Shown in pieces: positions 1 to 9,956 of a stretch of 64,000 bases of DNA. The position numbers were made by a program, and so were the translations under genes. The notes below the pieces were generated by a model that saw only the letters and a program-made list of their open reading frames with translations, was not told the origin of the DNA and ran no database searches. Where the stretch lies: assembly GCA_024743195.1 (NCBI GenBank), contig JANSXE010000014.1, positions 37,742-101,741 on the forward strand, read 5' to 3'. This DNA is from Alphaproteobacteria bacterium (GTDB lineage: Bacteria > Pseudomonadota > Alphaproteobacteria > UBA8366 > Aestuariispiraceae). The stretch's first letter is position 1. Every line of letters starts with the position of its first letter.

Positions 1-1448
1 CGCTGGCACTCCGCCAGGCTCTGGGCGTACGGAACGTGCTCGAACGGCGTGGCGACGGGGCCCGGCTCAAGCTGCGGGCGGAAGATTTGGAACGCGTTGC
101 CGACGGTTCCGAACGCGTTCGCCATGCCCGCCGCCGCGCGGTTCGCGTTGGCGAAGGGTCGCCAGGTCTCGGCCTGCGTTCCGCCGGTGAAGTCGGAGCC
201 GGCCACGAGATTCCAGATCACATACAGGCTGTCGTCGTTAGAGATGTCGAAGCCCGCCGCCGCATCGCCGTGGAACTGGATGGTCTTGTATTCCCAGACG
301 CCCGACGCATCGACGGTGAAGGGTTTGCAGATGTGCCGTGCGGGCGACGCGTCGGCGTTGAAGAGCTCTGCCACATAGGTTCCGGCGACACTCGCCTTCA
401 CCCAGAACGAGAGGACCAAGGGACGCGCGTTGGCCGCCCCGAAATTGAGGTGTTGGAGGAACTGTCCCTCCAGGACTTGCTGGTAGCCGACGTAATCCGA
501 TGCGCCGGGCGTGATAGCGACCGACGCTTGAAGCGTCAGGCTGCGGCCCGTGTAGCCGGTGGGAACGTCCGAGTTGGAGCTGACGTTGAAGACCGCCGAC
601 CCGACCTGCGCGATCTTCCAGCGATCCGGTCCGGCGTACCCGGACGCAACGCCGCTGGCGAAATCGCCGCGCTGATGCACGAGGCCGTCGGCGTTCATCA
701 GCAGGTTGCGCCTGGCCGAAAGGGGGCCGGAGTTCGAGCCGTCGCGGAGCAGGTAGTCCGGGTTGCTCGCGAAGGCGTCGATCCAGGTCCCGCCGGTCGC
801 GTCGCGGATTCGCATCCGGTTGACGGTCGTGTTGAAGTACAGATCGCCGTCCTGCAGCGGCGCGCCGTCATTGCGCGCAATCGGATCGTTCGCGTGAGCG
901 CCAAGATAGGTTTCGGCGTAGTTGCGGATGTCGGCCAGGTTCTCGTGGACAAAGCCGATCGACTCCACGGCCGCAGAAGCGTCCGGCTTGCCCTCGGCGT
1001 CGAAGCTGAGGAAGCGGTTGGCGCGGCTCGCTGCGCTTGGCAGCGTCAGGTCGAGATCGGCATCCGAGGGCGGCTTGCGCACGGCGTCGCCGGCGCCGGC
1101 GTGCAACTCCTGCAGCAGCAGGGTGATGCGATCGAGCTCCTGGTTCAGGGCCTTTGCGCGGAAGGTTCCGTCGTCGGCGAAGTCGGTCAACCGCTCGACC
1201 GGCGCCTCGCGCCAGACGGCGATCCTGGCGCCGAGCGGCGGCGCGATGGCGAAGACGATCCGCGCGCCGCCGGTCTGGCCCAGATTCTCGACGCTGTAGG
1301 GCTCTGCGTTCGCCGGGCCGCCGTCGACGCTGACCCTCACGTGATCGGCGGCGAGCGCCGGGAAGGGCAGGTCGAAGCTGACGGCGCCGCCCACGGTCTG
1401 TTCGAACTGAACGCGCGGGCGCACGTCGTTGACGATCAGGTCGGTCAT
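1..1448 (-). CDS. Phage tail fibre / receptor-binding protein, C-terminus cut by the window edge
   Basis: The frame is open for 482 codons from ATG at 1448 to the window edge without a stop. Residues 1-115 have the layout of a podovirus tail-fibre head: a beta-rich start (MTDLIVNDVRPRVQFEQ), then VWREAPVERLTDF and KALNQELDRITLLLQELH, which resemble the T7 tail-fibre N-terminal family that docks fibres to the tail. The last visible residues include PQLEPGPVATPFEH and YAQSLAECQ, a phrase common near the end of phage fibre and receptor-binding proteins, so probably only a short C-terminal piece is missing. It is the last visible gene of the minus-strand late module and starts 14 nt after the previous stop. 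The family assignment is from memory; a host-binding role is inferred. Confidence 0.75.
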   Translation of the reverse strand, partial: MTDLIVNDVRPRVQFEQTVGGAVSFDLPFPALAADHVRVSVDGGPANAEPYSVENLGQTGGARIVFAIAPPLGARIAVWREAPVERLTDFADDGTFRAKALNQELDRITLLLQELHAGAGDAVRKPPSDADLDLTLPSAASRANRFLSFDAEGKPDASAAVESIGFVHENLADIRNYAETYLGAHANDPIARNDGAPLQDGDLYFNTTVNRMRIRDATGGTWIDAFASNPDYLLRDGSNSGPLSARRNLLMNADGLVHQRGDFASGVASGYAGPDRWKIAQVGSAVFNVSSNSDVPTGYTGRSLTLQASVAITPGASDYVGYQQVLEGQFLQHLNFGAANARPLVLSFWVKASVAGTYVAELFNADASPARHICKPFTVDASGVWEYKTIQFHGDAAAGFDISNDDSLYVIWNLVAGSDFTGGTQAETWRPFANANRAAAGMANAFGTVGNAFQIFRPQLEPGPVATPFEHVPYAQSLAECQ

Positions 1449-1462
1449 TTTCTTCTGATCTC

Positions 1463-1909
1463 CTAGGTTTTGAGCAATGCCGGCGCGGCGCTGATCACCT
1501 GCCGGCCGAAGCCGGTCAGGGCGCCGATCGTCGCGCTGTCGTCGTCTTCCAGCAGGTTCAAGGGCGGGACCGCCGCGATGGCGGCGTCGGCGCGACTGTC
1601 GGCGAGTTGCTGATCGGCCCGCTGATTGACGCCGGCGAAGATGGCGTCGGCCGATCCGCCGGCTCCGCCGACGCCGGCGGCGCCGAGGCGCGCGCGCTGA
1701 GCGGCGAGCGCCTGTTTGCGCTCGCGCTCGATCCGGCGCTCCTCGATCCGCTGCGTCAGCGCGCGTCGCTGCTGCTCCTGGGCGTGCTGTTGCTGCTCAA
1801 GGGCGAAGCGCTGCTGCGCCTGGCGCCGTTGGGCGCGCTGTTTAGAGATGCTGGCGGCGGTGTCCACCGCGCCAAGCGCTAGCGTCGCAATGGCTTCGGC
1901 ACCACTCAT
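1463..1909 (-). CDS. Small Ala/Gln-rich phage protein (internal virion or assembly type)
   Basis: This encodes a 148-residue protein from ATG 1909. An in-frame ATG at 1921 is possible, but GGAG sits 6 nt before the ATG at 1909, which favours the shorter form. A hydrophobic Ala-rich N-terminus (IATLALGAVDTAASI) is followed by a long Gln/Arg/Glu helix, probably coiled coil, around residues 20-75, then a Gly/Ala segment. Size, composition and position between the tail-tubular B-like gene and the tail fibre match the small internal core protein slot of T7-like phages (gp14 position). I do not recognise a specific family; the role is inferred from position and composition. Confidence 0.6.
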   Translation of the reverse strand: MSGAEAIATLALGAVDTAASISKQRAQRRQAQQRFALEQQQHAQEQQRRALTQRIEERRIERERKQALAAQRARLGAAGVGGAGGSADAIFAGVNQRADQQLADSRADAAIAAVPPLNLLEDDDSATIGALTGFGRQVISAAPALLKT

Positions 1910-1937
1910 GTCTGTCTCCATCTCTGTTGGGGGTGGG

Positions 1938-3851
1938 TCATCCGTTGGCCGAAATCTCGGTCATGACCGAGAGCAGGGTGCAAGGCAGGGGAACGGCCTG
2001 TTCGACCCGCCAGAGCGGATCGGACTGGCCCTTCGTCCAGCCGAGCGCGCGAACGGTCTTGTCCGCGGTGATCGGAGCGGGCGCGACCGGGCCGCTGAGC
2101 CCGTCGGAGCGCGCGAAGGGAACGGGTTTCGGCCCGCGCCCGACATCGACCCAGAGGGCCTGGCTGTCGAGCAGCCGGAACACGGCGCGCACCAGGCGCA
2201 CGGCCACGCCTTGGGTCGCGCCGCCGACGTTGCTTTGCGCATAGACCGGCAGCGGCGCGATCTCGTGCGTGAAGGGCAGGCCGGCCTCGACCGACTGGAC
2301 CGGCTCGTCCAGCGTCAGGGTCTGGCCGGTCACCGTGACGGCGCGATGGACGCGGCCGTCCGCCAGGACCGACACCTCCAAGCCGTTCAGGTGGGCGAGC
2401 GCTGGGGTTGTGAAGGCCGTCGTCGGCGTCGCCGACCAGAGCTTCACGCAGGAGTCGGTGAAAGCGTCGTCGTCCAGAACCTCTATATGGTGGCCTCCAT
2501 TCCTGGAAATCAGGAAATAGACCTTGCGTCCGGCCACCGCGACCGAACGCGCGGCGCCGCCGGTGGTCAGCAAGGACCAGGCGGTCACCTCCTCCTGTCG
2601 ATACTGCGTCAGCGCGCCGATCGCACCGTTCGCCATGACCGAGAACAGAATTCGACGCTCCGGATCGTAGTCGATGTCGCGCGGGGCGTTCACCAGATGC
2701 CGCACGAGCGAGGCCAGATCGCGCGCCTCGTAGGCCTGCTCTATGTCGGTGAACAGGAACTCCCGGAGGCTTCGGTCGTCGCGCGAGACGAAGATCGTGC
2801 CCCCGTCGACGTCGCGCGGCGGGACGTAGCGGTCCACGGGCGAGCCGACCCGGCTCTGTCGCTTGAGTTCGATGTTGGTCGGGGTCAGCGGCTCGCCGGC
2901 CACCATCCATTCGGCGCCGCTTGTCAGCACCTGAAGATGCCGTCCGGAGAACACCGAGCGGATGGCGTTGACCTGATCCGAGAGGATCGCAAACTCGATC
3001 GCCTCGTCGTCCTCGCCGGTCCCGAGATCGAAATTGTACAAGTCAGCCGATTTCGAAAGCCAGAGCCGGTGCGGCAGATCCCGCGAGCCGCCGATCACGA
3101 GCCGGTCCTGGTGGAAGACGCAACTCGTCGGGTAGCCGCGCACCGGCGAGAACGCCTGTTCGCTCCAATCCGAGGTCGGCTGCGTGGCCCCCAGCGGCTC
3201 CTGGGCGCTCGCGCTCACCTGCGTCGGGCTCGTGTAGCCGGTGATCAGCACCTCCCTGTTCTGAAGCCGACAGCGCACGCCGACATGCGCCGGCGTGAAC
3301 ACGCCCGCGTTGGCGGTCAGCGTCATGGCGCCGGTCGCGGCGCTGGCCTGCAACGTCACCCAACCGTCGGCGAACTTGTGATGCGGTTGTTGGATGCGGC
3401 CTGCTTCCGTCACGAAGGCCCAGTCTTGCAGTTGGAAGCTCGCCGCGCCGGTCCGCACCAGCCGTTTCGGCGCATGGTTGGAATGGACGAGCAGCAAGAT
3501 GTCCGCGCTTTGCGTCCAGCTCAGCATTGCGATGTCCGCCGGACCCCATGGCGTTCCGATATGCGCGATCTGGGCCTGGGACTCATTGAACACGGTCAGC
3601 GCCCATCCGGTGACGGCGATCAGATAGGTCTGCTCGGTGTTGAACTCGAAAGCGATCAGCCGCCCGTCGCCCGCGGCGGTCGCGATGCGGCGCAGGCCCG
3701 GCCGGCGCGTCGCCCCGCCGGTCGGCATGACCAGCACGTTGCGCAGGCGCGACGCGCCGTTCGCGTAGGCCCGCAGATCTCCGCGGCCCATCAGTCCGCG
3801 GCCGATCTCGCCGGCCGTGAAGTTCGTCTTAAGGGTCTTGATGCGGGCCAT
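1938..3851 (-). CDS. Phage tail tubular protein B-like (nozzle) protein
   Basis: This encodes a 637-residue protein from ATG 3851, which overlaps the TGA of the previous gene by one base (TGATG), so the two are likely translationally coupled. It is beta-rich. The start (KTNFTAGEIGRGLMGRGDL, then NVLVMPTGGATRRPG) and an internal stretch containing RLVIGGSRDLPHRLWLSKS are typical of large nozzle or 'stabilisation' proteins that close the tail of podovirus-like prophages, equivalent to T7 gp12. Pairing with the gp11-like protein directly upstream supports this. The length is somewhat below T7 gp12 (about 794 residues), usual for prophage versions. The identification rests on remembered family features. 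Confidence 0.75.
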   Translation of the reverse strand: MARIKTLKTNFTAGEIGRGLMGRGDLRAYANGASRLRNVLVMPTGGATRRPGLRRIATAAGDGRLIAFEFNTEQTYLIAVTGWALTVFNESQAQIAHIGTPWGPADIAMLSWTQSADILLLVHSNHAPKRLVRTGAASFQLQDWAFVTEAGRIQQPHHKFADGWVTLQASAATGAMTLTANAGVFTPAHVGVRCRLQNREVLITGYTSPTQVSASAQEPLGATQPTSDWSEQAFSPVRGYPTSCVFHQDRLVIGGSRDLPHRLWLSKSADLYNFDLGTGEDDEAIEFAILSDQVNAIRSVFSGRHLQVLTSGAEWMVAGEPLTPTNIELKRQSRVGSPVDRYVPPRDVDGGTIFVSRDDRSLREFLFTDIEQAYEARDLASLVRHLVNAPRDIDYDPERRILFSVMANGAIGALTQYRQEEVTAWSLLTTGGAARSVAVAGRKVYFLISRNGGHHIEVLDDDAFTDSCVKLWSATPTTAFTTPALAHLNGLEVSVLADGRVHRAVTVTGQTLTLDEPVQSVEAGLPFTHEIAPLPVYAQSNVGGATQGVAVRLVRAVFRLLDSQALWVDVGRGPKPVPFARSDGLSGPVAPAPITADKTVRALGWTKGQSDPLWRVEQAVPLPCTLLSVMTEISANG

Positions 3852-4420
3852 CAGTTGCGCACTCCCGTAAGGCTGAAGCCCTCGAAGCGGACCGGCGTGT
3901 CCTGTTGGGCGTCGATGATCCGGGCGCGTCTGAAAGCGTTTTCCGCGAGCTTGTTGAGCGCCTCGGTGCGCGTCGTGCTTTCGGTGATCGGCAGGCAGAA
4001 CTCGGCCGAAAGGCGCGCGATGAGCGCCTCGTCGAAAAAGGGCGGGAAGGCGGGTTCCATCGGTCGGAAGATGTAGCTCAGCGTCACCTCTTCCGCGTTG
4101 GTGTGCAGGCGCCGCTCGACAATGCGGTAGTCGAGGCCGCGGCCGTCGTTCGACAGACCGGCGGACAGCGCGCGCAGGAAGTCGGCGGGGAGTTGATAGG
4201 CGTAGTCGAAATCGGCGACCGGCCGCCCTACCAGCCGGTTGAGCCGGCGCTGCGCCGTGGCGAAGCTCCAGGGATGCGCCGAGATCAGCGCGTCGCGCGT
4301 CGAGGCGTATAGCGTCGCGGCGACGAGGCTCTCGGTCGACCCGTCTTCGAAACCGTCGATCGGCGCGGCGGCGATCTTCACCAGCGCGCGATTGACCAAC
4401 TGCATGCTTGTCAAAGCCAT
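3851..4420 (-). CDS. Phage tail tubular protein A-like (adaptor) protein
   Basis: This encodes a 189-residue protein, close to the length of T7 gp11 (196). The N-terminus (MTSMQLVNRALVKIAAAPI-like, then ISAHPWSFATAQRRL) and YAYQLPADFLRAL are the hallmarks of the tail-tube A family, which forms the ring joining portal to nozzle. The C-terminal half contains AEFCLPITES and LNKLAENAFRRARIIDAQQ, also typical of the family. The ATG at 4420 follows a roughly 100-nt spacer containing a strong hairpin. The gene overlaps the next one by one nucleotide. Confidence 0.78.
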   Translation of the reverse strand: MALTSMQLVNRALVKIAAAPIDGFEDGSTESLVAATLYASTRDALISAHPWSFATAQRRLNRLVGRPVADFDYAYQLPADFLRALSAGLSNDGRGLDYRIVERRLHTNAEEVTLSYIFRPMEPAFPPFFDEALIARLSAEFCLPITESTTRTEALNKLAENAFRRARIIDAQQDTPVRFEGFSLTGVRN

Positions 4421-4454
4421 GGGGCTGCGTCTCTGTAAGTTGTCGCAACGGAAA

Positions 4455-4485
4455 GGCCCCGCCGACCGCTTGGGTCGACGGGGCC
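4455..4485. terminator. GC-rich hairpin between capsid-region and tail genes
   Basis: Arms at 4455-4467 and 4473-4485 pair over 13 positions with one mismatch around a 5-nt loop. No T-tract follows on either strand. It lies in the 104-nt gap between the small gene after capsid and the tail-tubular A-like gene. It could attenuate transcription after the highly expressed capsid genes or be an RNA-processing site. The structure is clear; the function is inferred. Confidence 0.45.
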
Positions 4486-4524
4486 CGTTCCGCAGGAAAG
4501 CGGTGTTGGCGACTGGCCGGACGG

Positions 4525-4794
4525 TCAGTCGGCGTCGGTCGCGCCGACCTGGGTCAGGTCATCGACGTCCACCGTCGTTCCGTCATTGCCCGACACGTGG
4601 AAAATGCCGGAGACGAATGCGCCGTCCGTGTCCGTGTTGGCGAGGATCATGTCCCCTCGCCGCAGCATGTCGGCCGCGTCGTTGAAGTAGCCGGCGGTGT
4701 CCACGCTCGCGGCGGCGTCGGCCGTCGCATAGTGCCAGAGCGTGAAGCCGTTCGCGTAGGCGATCACGCTCAGATCCTTCGCTTGAAAGGCCAT
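4525..4794 (-). CDS. Small phage structural protein of unknown function
   Basis: This encodes an acidic, beta-rich 89-residue protein beginning MAFQAKDLSVIAYANGFTLWHY. It starts 4 nt after the capsid stop, so it is co-transcribed and probably coupled. Small ORFs with this kind of start, placed directly after the major capsid gene, are common in prophages with Phage_capsid_2-like capsids, where they may be decoration or head-completion proteins. I cannot assign a function. The GHMILANTDTDG-type middle and the final VDVDDLTQVGA stretch suggest a compact beta domain. Confidence 0.6.
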   Translation of the reverse strand: MAFQAKDLSVIAYANGFTLWHYATADAAASVDTAGYFNDAADMLRRGDMILANTDTDGAFVSGIFHVSGNDGTTVDVDDLTQVGATDAD

Positions 4795-4798
4795 GGCT

Positions 4799-5623
4799 CT
4801 AGCTCTCCAGGCAGGGCATGCGGATGACGCCGGTTGCGTCGATCACGCCGGCGCCCTGGCTCATCATGTTGTTGATGAAATGCGCGGCCCGATCGCCGTG
4901 CCAGGTGACGTCGGTCTTCACCTCGGCGCCGACGGCGTGGCCGATCGCGGTCTTGTGCCACCAGTAGCACCTGCGCACGCCGCCGGTGAGCGTAAGACCC
5001 GAATGCGGCATCCACAGCGCGCCCAGCCAGCGCTTCGCCTGCGTCCCTTTCCAGGGCAGGTTGTCGTCGCCGACATAGTCGGCGTCGGCGAACTCCGGGA
5101 TCTGCAGCAGATCGCTCCACTGCTTCCAACCCACGATGGCGTAGCGCTGGCCGTCGTCCGGGACGTCGGCCCCGCCGAGGCGTTCGAACGCCTCGAGCAC
5201 CTTGGCCTTGGTCAGACCGTCGGCTCCGGTCCCGGCCTCGACGACCGAACCGTTCGCGTCGCAGGCGTCGATCACCAACTCGTCGGTCTTCCGCCCGAGC
5301 GCGTAGGCGCCCGCATTGGCGACGACCGAGCGTTCGTCGTGATTGACCTTGACCTCGTCCAGGGCGTCGACCCAGTCGCCGGCGTAGTAGTCCTGAAGGA
5401 CCACCTCGATCGGCTCGTGATCGACGTTCATGACCGGCACCTTGCCGTGCCGCGCCTTGGTGGAGGCCGTGCCCTTGCCGACCTTCTGGAAGGTCGTCGA
5501 GGAGCCCTGGATCTTGTTCTTGGTGCGCACCGTGTTGCGCAGCTTCGAACCCATCCGTTGATAGGCCTCGTGCACTTCCGCTTGGAAGTGCCGCGTAAAG
5601 CTGTCTACGACAGAAGTCGACAT
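4799..5623 (-). CDS. Phage major capsid protein (Phage_capsid_2-like)
   Basis: This encodes 274 residues from ATG 5623 with AAGGAG 6 nt upstream. The frame extends upstream only as Arg-rich non-coding sequence. The N-terminus (MSTSVVDSFTRHFQAEVHEA, then RMGSKLRNTV) followed by a basic arm and VMNVDHEPIEVVLQDYYAGDW is typical of the HK97-fold capsid family of small podovirus-like prophages. The C-terminal half has VGWKQWSDLLQIPEFA and KRWLGALWMPHSGL. It is the first gene of the minus-strand module. Notably no portal, scaffold or terminase gene is visible upstream, where they would be expected. The family name is from memory. Confidence 0.75.
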   Translation of the reverse strand: MSTSVVDSFTRHFQAEVHEAYQRMGSKLRNTVRTKNKIQGSSTTFQKVGKGTASTKARHGKVPVMNVDHEPIEVVLQDYYAGDWVDALDEVKVNHDERSVVANAGAYALGRKTDELVIDACDANGSVVEAGTGADGLTKAKVLEAFERLGGADVPDDGQRYAIVGWKQWSDLLQIPEFADADYVGDDNLPWKGTQAKRWLGALWMPHSGLTLTGGVRRCYWWHKTAIGHAVGAEVKTDVTWHGDRAAHFINNMMSQGAGVIDATGVIRMPCLES

Positions 5624-5710
5624 CGTCTCTCCTTCGTTTCGTCTCGGGTTGCGACGGCGCCGCGTCGGCGTCCGTCGACCAATGGCGAAGCGCCGCACCC
5701 GGTCGGTTGT

Positions 5711-5781
5711 CGCGACGCGCGGCCGTGTCGCGTCGCGGCCGCCGGGTGCGGCGGGGCCGTCCCGCGCGCTGTGCGCGGGAC
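5711..5781. other. Two tandem perfect hairpins upstream of the capsid gene
   Basis: The first hairpin has 9-bp arms at 5711-5719 and 5729-5737 with a 9-nt loop. The second has 9-bp arms at 5759-5767 and 5773-5781 with a 5-nt loop. Both arm pairs are perfect. They lie about 90-160 nt upstream of the capsid start on the minus strand. They could be terminators, RNA-processing sites in a phage leader, or GC-rich remnants. No T-tract follows. Confidence 0.4.
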
Positions 5782-6351
5782 CGCTCCTTTGGGTCTCGGG
5801 TCGGGCCGTCGGACGATCCGGTGCGCGCGCCGCCACCGGCCGCCGCGCCTGGAAGACGGGCCGCCGCGGGCCATGCGACGCCTGGGCGGCCGCGCTCGCT
5901 GGAGGCGGCGGACGGGGCGGCGCGCGGATCGGCCGAAGCCGGTTATCCGACCTGGAAAAGGACCAAACCATTCGAGGATCGACCCGCGCCACGCGTCGGA
6001 GCGCTGAGAGCGGGCCGCAAGAACAGCGCCCCCGGCGCGGCGACGCAGCGCCGCAGCGAAGCACATACGCGCGCTTCGCCGGTCGCACGCCCGACCGTCG
6101 CGGGGACGGGGTGGACGGCGGGTATGGCGGACGCCGCGCCGGGGGCGGCCGCCGCCGGTCGGCGCCGGCGCCGGGGGAGGAGCGCCGTCGGCGCCGACCG
6201 GACGGCGGAACCGAAACCGGACGGATAAAAGCCGTTCAAAACGAAAAACGGCGGCCGCCCGAGAGGACGGTCGCCGTCTGCAGCCGCCACAGGATCCGCC
6301 CGAAGGGAGGGCCCGGGGTCCGGGCGCACCTGTGGTGTGTTGGCGAGACGA

Positions 6352-6380
6352 GATTTAGTGCATATGTTCTATGATGTCAA
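6352..6380 (-). promoter_or_regulatory. Possible minus-strand promoter facing the phage genes
   Basis: On the minus strand a perfect TTGACA (6380-6375) lies 17 nt before TAAATC (6357-6352), a weak -10. It sits in the only AT-rich segment of the junction and faces the capsid gene about 730 nt away. The -35 and spacing are good and the -10 is poor. Confidence 0.3.
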
Positions 6381-6485
6381 TGCGTATGTCAGATTTTTTC
6401 GATTTTTTTATAGAACAAAAGGCGTCTCTCTGTTTAGCCGATGCGAAAGATGCGGACTTTCAATCGGTTGTCCATGCGACAGCCA

Positions 6486-6514
6486 TTGCAGGCCCGGGCG
6501 CCGCGGCCTATTTT
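6486..6514 (+). promoter_or_regulatory. Probable sigma-70-type promoter of lepA
   Basis: TTGCAG (6486-6491) and TATTTT (6509-6514) are separated by exactly 17 nt. Transcription would start near 6521 and give a leader of about 80 nt before the lepA ATG. No competing promoter of equal quality is seen nearer the gene. Confidence 0.5.
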
Positions 6515-6601
6515 CCGCCGCGCCGGCGATCGGTCGGCGCGGCCGCCCTCGCGGCCTGTCGCGGCCCCGCCGCCTCTTTGGGATAGAGCCCGCTCGCGAT
6601 C

Positions 6602-8404
<1,803 letters not shown>

Positions 8405-8411
8405 GGGCGGA

Positions 8412-9848
8412 TCACCCCGGCTCGCGCCGCTGGTTCTGGGAGGCGGCGTCGGGATCGCGGCTGAGGCGCGGTTCGCCGAACAGATAGCCCTGGCCGAAGT
8501 CGATGTTGAAGTCGAGCAGTTCGACCAGCATCCGCTCGGTCTCGATCTTCTCCACGATCAGGTCGATGTCGCGGGCGTCGAGTTGCTGTTTGAGCATGCG
8601 CAATTGGCTCGCCGCCTCGCCGCCGTCCTCAAGCGCGGCGAGGATCAGCGCCGCGTCGATTTTCAGGAAATGGACGTTCAGGGACTCCAATTCGTCGAGG
8701 TCGAGATCGAGCCGATCGACCCGGTCGAGCGAGAAGCGGTAGCCCATCTCGCCGATCCGCTGCAGGTCGGGCGCGAGGCGCTCGCGCTGGCGGTCGAAAT
8801 CGGCCTGCGCCAATTCGAAGACCAGGCTCGAGGCGAGCTCGCGATGATTCTCCATGTAGGCGATCAGGTCGCGCAGGAATTCCCGGTCGGCCAGCGTGTG
8901 GGGCGAGACGTTGCAGAAGAAGGCCGTCGTCGGGTCGCGCCGCCGCGCCTTGCGCAGGAGTTGAACGCAGCGGAAAAGCATCATGTTGTCGACCGTCGTC
9001 GACAGCCCGGCGCGGCGCGCGGGTTCGAGATACTGCTCCGGCGTCACCACCGTTCCGTCCTCGGCGCGGATGCGCCCGAAGCACTCGAAGAACCGCCGCT
9101 TGCGCTGCGGCAGGCTGACGATCGGCTGCAGGTAGAGATCGACGCGGTCCTGGCGCAGGCCGTCGCGCACGATCTCCAGGACCCTCTCCTCGCTCAACCG
9201 GTTCGGCCCGTCGTCCGCGACGACGCGCAGCGGCGGCCGGTCGCGCTCCTCCCCCGCCGGTCCCGCCGCCGGTCCCGTTGCCAGTCCAGGGCCCAGCCGC
9301 GGCTCCCGGCGCCCGGCGCCGCCGGTGGAAGCCGGGGCGTTTGGGCGCGAGCGCACGCCCGCCGACGCGTCGTCCGCGTAGAGCTGCTCCACCAACTGAT
9401 GCAGCACGCGCACCTCCGATTCCAGGTCGGGGTCGCCGCCGGCGTCCGCCCCGCCCTGAGCGGTCGCACCCTGGGCGGCCGCGGCGCCGTCGTCGCGCCG
9501 GCTGACGCCCGCCTGGTCCGCCGCCGCCTGAATGGCGTCGAGAATCTCGTCGCCGCCCTCCGCCTCGATCAGTTCGAAGAGCTGGCGCATCTCGTCCCGG
9601 CTCACCGCCAGGTCGCGCGCCAGCCGATCATGGGCGCGCTTCAGGAGCAGAATGCGGTGGGTCGTGCGCGTCTCGGCCCGGCGGCGCAGGGCGATCTCCA
9701 GCACCAGGGCGACGAGCGCGAACAGCAGGCCGGCGGCCAGCGTCGCCTCAACCCCGTCGAGCCAGCCGCCGCCGACGGCCGCGACGCCGACCAGTCCGGC
9801 CGCCGCCGCCGCCCCCAACAGCGCTGCGCTATGTCCGATCGACCCCAT
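8412..9848 (-). CDS. Membrane-anchored degenerate EAL-domain protein, TipF-like
   Basis: This encodes 478 residues. Two hydrophobic segments (about 7-28 and 33-54) precede a coiled coil (about 60-110), an Ala/Gly/Pro-rich linker with a second short helix, and an EAL domain (about 222-462). The signature EAL is replaced by ECF (255-257) and the DDFG-type metal site by DRVD (375-378), while LKID (396-399) and GQGYLFGEP (452-460) remain. The protein therefore probably lacks phosphodiesterase activity and may bind cyclic di-GMP. This is the architecture of Caulobacter TipF, which helps place the flagellum. It is the last gene of the trmL-hemF-DUF952-pyrD operon, 108 nt after pyrD. TipF orthology is inferred from architecture. 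Confidence 0.75.
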   Translation of the reverse strand: MGSIGHSAALLGAAAAAGLVGVAAVGGGWLDGVEATLAAGLLFALVALVLEIALRRRAETRTTHRILLLKRAHDRLARDLAVSRDEMRQLFELIEAEGGDEILDAIQAAADQAGVSRRDDGAAAAQGATAQGGADAGGDPDLESEVRVLHQLVEQLYADDASAGVRSRPNAPASTGGAGRREPRLGPGLATGPAAGPAGEERDRPPLRVVADDGPNRLSEERVLEIVRDGLRQDRVDLYLQPIVSLPQRKRRFFECFGRIRAEDGTVVTPEQYLEPARRAGLSTTVDNMMLFRCVQLLRKARRRDPTTAFFCNVSPHTLADREFLRDLIAYMENHRELASSLVFELAQADFDRQRERLAPDLQRIGEMGYRFSLDRVDRLDLDLDELESLNVHFLKIDAALILAALEDGGEAASQLRMLKQQLDARDIDLIVEKIETERMLVELLDFNIDFGQGYLFGEPRLSRDPDAASQNQRREPG

Positions 9849-9956
9849 CGGCGGCCCAAGGCCCTCCGTTCCCCGCGCCCTTATGGATGCGGGCGTCCTA
9901 GCCGGCCGTACGCCGGCGCTTCACCGATCCGTCATACTGGGAAATGCTGCGGAAGG

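Larger units (their letters stand above)
5624..6601. other. 978-bp apparently gene-free junction between phage module and lepA
   Basis: No convincing gene is seen. The open frames here are Arg/Pro/Ala-rich on both strands, as expected of GC-rich non-coding DNA. 5640-6330 is extremely GC-rich and holds two strong hairpins (5711-5737, 5759-5781). 6340-6470 switches to AT-rich DNA with runs of six and seven T (6394-6399, 6403-6409) and a 7-bp inverted repeat (6366-6372 with 6410-6416). 6486-6514 looks like the lepA promoter. I see no attachment-site repeat and no tRNA. The junction may mark one end of the prophage remnant; that is inference. Confidence 0.6.

Noticed and set aside
36..1466. A 476-codon plus-strand frame at the left edge
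   Set aside because: Arg/Val/Gly-rich shadow of the tail fibre gene; the minus-strand reading gives recognisable fibre motifs.
5624..6330. Possible scaffold protein gene upstream of capsid
   Set aside because: All frames on the minus strand give Arg/Pro/Ala-rich sequence without the acidic helical look of scaffolds and without a start signal.
6371..6586. Small plus-strand frame before lepA
   Set aside because: No ribosome-binding site, spans the predicted lepA promoter and has non-coding composition in its second half.
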